From: Elgaria multicarinata webbii
Taxonomy: Eukaryota > Chordata > Lepidosauria > Squamata > Anguidae
Assembly: GCF_023053635.1 (NCBI RefSeq)
Contig: NC_086192.1
Location: 8,543,001-8,607,000, forward strand
Direction of reading: 5' to 3'
Length of the DNA: 64,000 nt
Of the stretch, positions 56,201 to 62,200 are shown in pieces. The stretch's first letter is position 1. Every line of letters begins with the position of its first letter. A program made the position numbers and the translations under genes. The notes beneath the pieces were generated by a model. It worked only from the letters and a program-made list of their open reading frames with translations. It did not search any database and had not been told where the DNA came from.

Positions 56201-59200
56201 GAGGTCGGAAACGTTCCTGGAGGAGAAGGCTATCCATGGCTACTAGTCCTGATGGCTGTATGCTACCTCCAGCATCAGAGGCAGTAAACCTGTGTGCACC
56301 AGTTTCTGGGGAACATGGGCAGGAGGGTGTTGTCACACCCATGCCCTGCTTGTGGGTTCCTGGTCGACAGCAGATTGGCCCCTGTGTGAACAGAGTGCTG
56401 GACTAGACGGACCCTTGGTCTAATCCAGCAGGGCTCATCATCTGTTCTTTAGCTTTCCAGTTGCTTCTACATCCCTGACATGTTAGAACAACCACTAAAC
56501 TGTTTGCCAACCCTGTTTTTTTTTAAATAGTAATAGTACCCCGAGCGTGTGCATTTTTGCATTTTAAATTCACTTAAATCGTTGCACCCTCATGTCTATG
56601 GGAATAAAAAAGGGTCTTGCTTCTGCCCCTCTCTGGGTGGTCGTGGGGTGGGGGGGCTTTCACCCCAGGGTCCAACCATAGCAACACCAGTGGGTAGGAG
56701 GTAGACACAGGTCCACAACACACAGTGAAGAAGGGACCAGGAGGGAACGTTAAGTCCACTTTCAGCAGGGATGTTCCCTTTGCCTGCTGCTGTCTCCCTC
56801 GCTCCATCTTCTTTTAAATGATGCCAGTCGGCCTTGTGGGGTGTGGGCGAAGGAGCTGTCCAACAGGTGCAGGCTTTAAGTTGCCAAAACCACACTCTCC
56901 GCACTCTAGAGGGAGGTTTCAACAGGTTTAGGGGAATTCCCAAGTTTGCAGGAGTGCAAAAATACTAAAAAAACACACACCCAGGAACCCTAAATTGAGT
57001 GATTGGGTGGCGGTGGTGGAATGAACCAACCGAACTAAACAGAAAGCACTTCACGCTGCAACGTCTTGTGAACCGCAGTGGAGATTTACACTTTTGTGCT
57101 TCTTCTTGTCGTACGACAAGGACCCCGTTCCCCCAGAACTGGTGCTCCTGCTGCAGCAGTCCAAGGACCCCTTGCTGCAGAAATTATTTACGAGCCAAAA
57201 AACGGACGGAGACGACATCAAGAGCCAGGCGAAACCCACGGTCGTTACGGTGGTCTCCAAATTCAAGGTTCGTAACATTTCTCGTGTTTTTTTGTGTTTT
57301 TAAAAAAAGATATAACACACTCTGGGGTGTTTCGCTCTCTCCTGCAACAACAGAGGCTAGACGCTTGAATTCGTGGATCAAAACGGAAGCCGAGATTCTC
57401 AGAGCACAGGAGGCTGTGTAGAATGGCCTTCTGTAAATGGGCAATAGCTATCAAATGCTGTAAGGCAGGCGTTTCCAAGGTGTCTGGCTTCGAGGAAATC
57501 CTCTCCCACATTGACTTGGGGTTGCCGAGGATTCTGGGAACTATTCCAGAATACAGGCTCAACCCATGCATGGTCAGGCTCACTCTTGCTCTGCGTGAAG
57601 CTGGCGCGTGGCCTCGACTGCTCCCTCGTTTCATGGGATAGTCCATAACAGTGGGCAAGCTGGCACAGTGAGAACTGCACCCACCTGAGGGAGACATGAG
57701 TCAGCCAAGCCCCCTCCATCGGCCGGTTGGAATCAAAACTCCCCAAACTTCCTCCATCCATCTGCAGCCTCTCCATCAGTGGGAGGGGAGTCAGTGAGGC
57801 CCCCTCTATCTGTCTAGCCAGGACCAACTGCCGTTTGGCTGCTGGCCTCCCGAGAGCTTCCTCCATCCACAGCCGTTCCACCTGGCTGCATCGGAGGGAG
57901 ACATGAGACAGCCAAGCCCCGCCATCGGCTCAGCTGAGACCAGCTGCCATTTGGTTCCTTCCCTCCCAGAACGGAGTAGCCACTTCGCCTCGTGGGGATG
58001 TAAAGAAACAAACAGAGTCAGGACATGAAGTTTTTACCTGTTTTTCCTTTTTGCACCCCATCCGTTTTTTGGAACATGGCCATTAAAAAGAAACTGGCTT
58101 CAAGTGCATTGGCAGAAAGGGTGGAAATAAAAAATAAGTTAACATTTTTAAAATGCGCTCATCAGGCACAACTGAGCTCCTCCATTGAGGGAACCCCAGA
58201 TATTCTTCCAAGGAGCCCTAGGGTTCCCCAGAACGCAATTTAAAGCAGTCCTCCACCTGACGCTCCCGGATGTGTGTGGACCACATCTCCCATCATCCCC
58301 AACTAGTATGATTGCTTTGGGCGATGGGAGAGTCCACATGCATCTGTGGGGTGTCAGGTTGGGGACGGTTGCCTTAAATTGTATGCTGGGTTGGGATCAT
58401 GGGAGTTGTAGTAGTCCGGGCTACCAGGTTTGGGAAGGCTGCCTTAAGGACTAATAAGAAAAAGGGAGAAACGTCTCAGGATGCTGTAGACAACTTTATT
58501 ATGAACAAGCCCAACGCGTTTCGGCCTCTGGCTTTCTGATAGGCCTTTTTCAGGGGTTGTAGCAATGTCTGCAGAAATTATTGAATATGAGCCAACAGTG
58601 TGATATGGCTGCAAGAGAAGCAAATGTGATTTGGGGCTGCATTAATAGAAGTATAGCTTCCAAACCACGTGAGGTCCTGGTTCCTCTCTATTCGGCCCTG
58701 GTTAGGCCTCATCTAGAGTACTGCGTCCAGTTCTGGGCACCACACTTCAAGAAGGAGGCAGACAAGCTGGAGCGTGTTCAGAGGAGGGCAACCAGGATGA
58801 TCAGGGGTCTGGAAACAGCCCTATGAGGAGAGACTGAAAGGACTGGGCATGTTTAGCCTGGAGAAGAGAAGACGGAAAGGTTGTCCCACAGGGGAGGGCC
58901 AGGATCTCTTCTCGATCCTCCCAGAATGCAGGACACGGAGTTACAGGAAGCCAGACTGCCTGGACATCAGGAAAAACTTCCTGAGAGCAGTACAACAATG
59001 GAACCAATGGCCTAGGGAGGCCATGGGCTCTTCCTCCTTAGAGGCCTTCAAGAGGCAGCTGGACAACCACCTGTCAGGTATACCTTAAGGTGGATTCCTG
59101 TATTGATCAGGGGGTTGGACTCGATGGCCTTAGAGGCCCCTTCCAACTCTACGATTCTATGATTCTATTTACAGCTGGCTTTCTTGCCAGTGTATAGACA

Positions 59201-62200
59201 CGAGACACCCTGTTGTAAATAATTTCTGCAGACATTGTTACAGCCCCCTGAAAAAGTCCTATCAGAAAGCCAGAGGCCGAAACGCGTTGGGCTTGTTCTC
59301 AGTGCAGTTGTCTACAGCATCCTGAGACGTTTCTCCCTTTTCCTCCTTCACCTTGGATGCTTGCCTGCCTTGCACACTGCCTTAAGGACTAGCAGCTTTG
59401 GCTGTTTAGAAACACAGATGGATGGCTGCCAAACGCGAACTCCCGACGTTCAGAAGACTGTGTCCTTAACCCTGTTCCTCTCGTAGGGCTCCCTGGAACA
59501 GCTGATGGAGATCCTGCACAGCACTACGCCCCACTACATCCGGTGCATCAAGCCCAATGCAGACTGCGAGGCGGCCCTGTTCCGGAAGGACGAGGTAAGA
59601 CTCCCTCCGAGTGGCAAAAGCTGATCCGGGTTTGATGCGTGGTGTCTCCTTCATCTGTGCCATTTCCATGCTGCCTTTCCTCCCAAGGAGCCCACGGCAG
59701 CGTACATAATTCCCTTCCTCCTCTCTCCCTGTGTCCTTGCAACAACCCTGCAAGGTAGGTTGGGCTCAGAGTCAGGGACTGGCCAAAACTCCCCCAGTGC
59801 GCTTCATGGCCGAGTGGAGACCAGAGATACAAACACGGCTGTTTGTATTTGTATGTTCTCATCTGCCAGATGTGTGGCCACGGAAGATGACTTTCTTGTC
59901 AAAATGCCTCTGGCCACTTGAAAGAGAGCACTTTTTTTAGCAACTCACTGGACGTACAATTTCAAAATACAAGTGGTCCTATGTAAAAGTCCTGTTAATT
60001 TTAATTTATATGTACTGCATTCAGTTTTGTATGTTTTATCGTCCTTAACTTTGTTCTTATCAATAGTTTGGATTCTTTTAAGGCTAGAATCTTTTTGCGT
60101 GTGCGAGTGGAGACTCGAACCTGGATCTCCCCAGTCCCAGGCCAACCCTCTAACCACTACGCCACACTAGTTGGCGCATGTGAGCCATGGCTTCAGCACT
60201 CGCCCATGGCTGACCGAACTGGGCACAGTCACAAACAGTTGCTTGGATTTGGTCTGCAAAAAGGGAAACCGAAAAGATCTTTCAAACAGACTTGCAAACT
60301 ATTTGCCAATTGTAGCCCCATCGCAGCAGCAGGGAGAACATACTTTAGGGTGATTATTGGCCAGTTCTAAAAGCTTCTCTAAAGATCCTAGACTTTGCTA
60401 AGCATCTGAATACAGCGGAGGGCATTCTGTAAGATTGGCAACGCAACCAAGAAGGCCCTGTCTCTTCTGGACGCTCTGTGTGTTTCAGTCGTTGGGGAAA
60501 CATGAAACCGGGAGCCCAGATTTTGAACAGGGTTTCCCCCAACCTTGGTTGGATGGTCAGTGGACACATTTGGAATTTCAAGGAAGTGTGTCATGGGCAC
60601 TCTCACAAAACGGCTGCCATTGGAAAGATGTGGCGCATTCATAAAATGGTTGTTGCGATGTGCAAGGCTGGTCACACAAAGATCAGTTCCCAGAAAGCAA
60701 ACTGGTGAATATAAGAAGTAGCAAATCCAAAAATCTTAAGTACAAGGCAGAGGTAGGCGGGGTCTGAGCTCCAAAACATAAGGCCACTTTTTTGAACCCA
60801 GATAAAAATGGCACTGAGGCACAGCCCTTTTTTGCAACGTGCCTGGCTCCAAGTTTATGTATTTATTTCCTTTTAATGATCTTAAAAGAAATTAAAATGA
60901 GGAGGGGCAGGAAACCAGGTGGGTACAATGGAGAGCCCAGGAACACAGAGTCCCAAGTGCACCCCTGGGTTTGTCATTTGTAGTGTGCTGTTATGACAAC
61001 TAGGAATGGGGGGTGAGGGATAGAAAGCACTCCCCCATTTTGCAAAGGCTTTGCTTCCTGGTTGCCTGGAGATGATTTCTTACTCGCCACAGGCGACCAG
61101 ACACATGGTCATTTGTTATTACTAATGATAAGAAGCAGCAGAATATGGAGCAGTTTGTACCGCGTTTTCAAATGCTCAAAGCACTTGCCATAGATTCATC
61201 TTGCAATCCTTACAACAACCCTGCGAGGTAGATCGGTATTGTTGTCTACCCACCTTGCGGAGGTAGGAGCTGAGGCTAAGAGTGAGTGGCCTGGCTAAGG
61301 CCACATGGTTTCCTGGCACAGGGGGCTGGAGCGTCTCCCCTACGAGGGAAGGCTACAACAGCTGGGATTGTTCAGCTTGGAAAAAAAGGAGGCTGAGGGG
61401 AGACACGATAGAGGTGTACAAAATCATGCCTGGTGCGGAGAATGTGTAGAGGGAGACATTTTTCTCCCTCTCCCATATTACTAGAACCCAATGGGGTCAT
61501 CCCATGAAGCTGATGGGTGGGAGATTCAGGACAGGTCAAAGGAAGCACTATCTTTACGCGGCACATAGTTAAACTACGGAATTCACTGCCACAAGATGTG
61601 GTGATGGCCACGAACTTGGATGGCTTTTAAAGGGGGTTGGATAAATTCCTGGAGAAGGTGATCGACGGCTACTAGTCCCGATGGCTGTGTGCTTTCTCCA
61701 GTACCTGTAAGCTTAGATACACCAGTTGTTGGGGAACATGGGTGCGAGGGTGCTGTTGCACTCAAGTTCTTCTTGTGGGTTCCCCATGGGCAGCTGGTTG
61801 GCCGCTGCGTGAACTTGTGTGCTGTACCAGATGGACCCTTGGTCTGATCCAGCAGGGCTCTTCTCATCTTCTTACTCGAACCGCGGACTTCTTGATTCAG
61901 AGCTCTTCACGGCCGTCTTTAAAAGCCACCTTTCCCTGGCAGGTGCTGTGTCAGCTGGAGGCGTGCGGCATCGTCGAAACGGTCAACATCAGCGCCGCCG
62001 GCTTTCCCGTTAGGTAAGTCAGAGCTGTCGAACCTCAGGACCAAAGGCCAAATCCGGCCTGCCTGGAGTTTTAATCTGGACCTTTGGGGTTCTGCTGAAA
62101 GCCATGCCCTCCCCCCAAATGTATTTATTTAACAGATGCATATATGGTTGACCATATTTAAAAATACCTCTAAGTGGTTTCTCGGCGTTCGTGCAGAATT

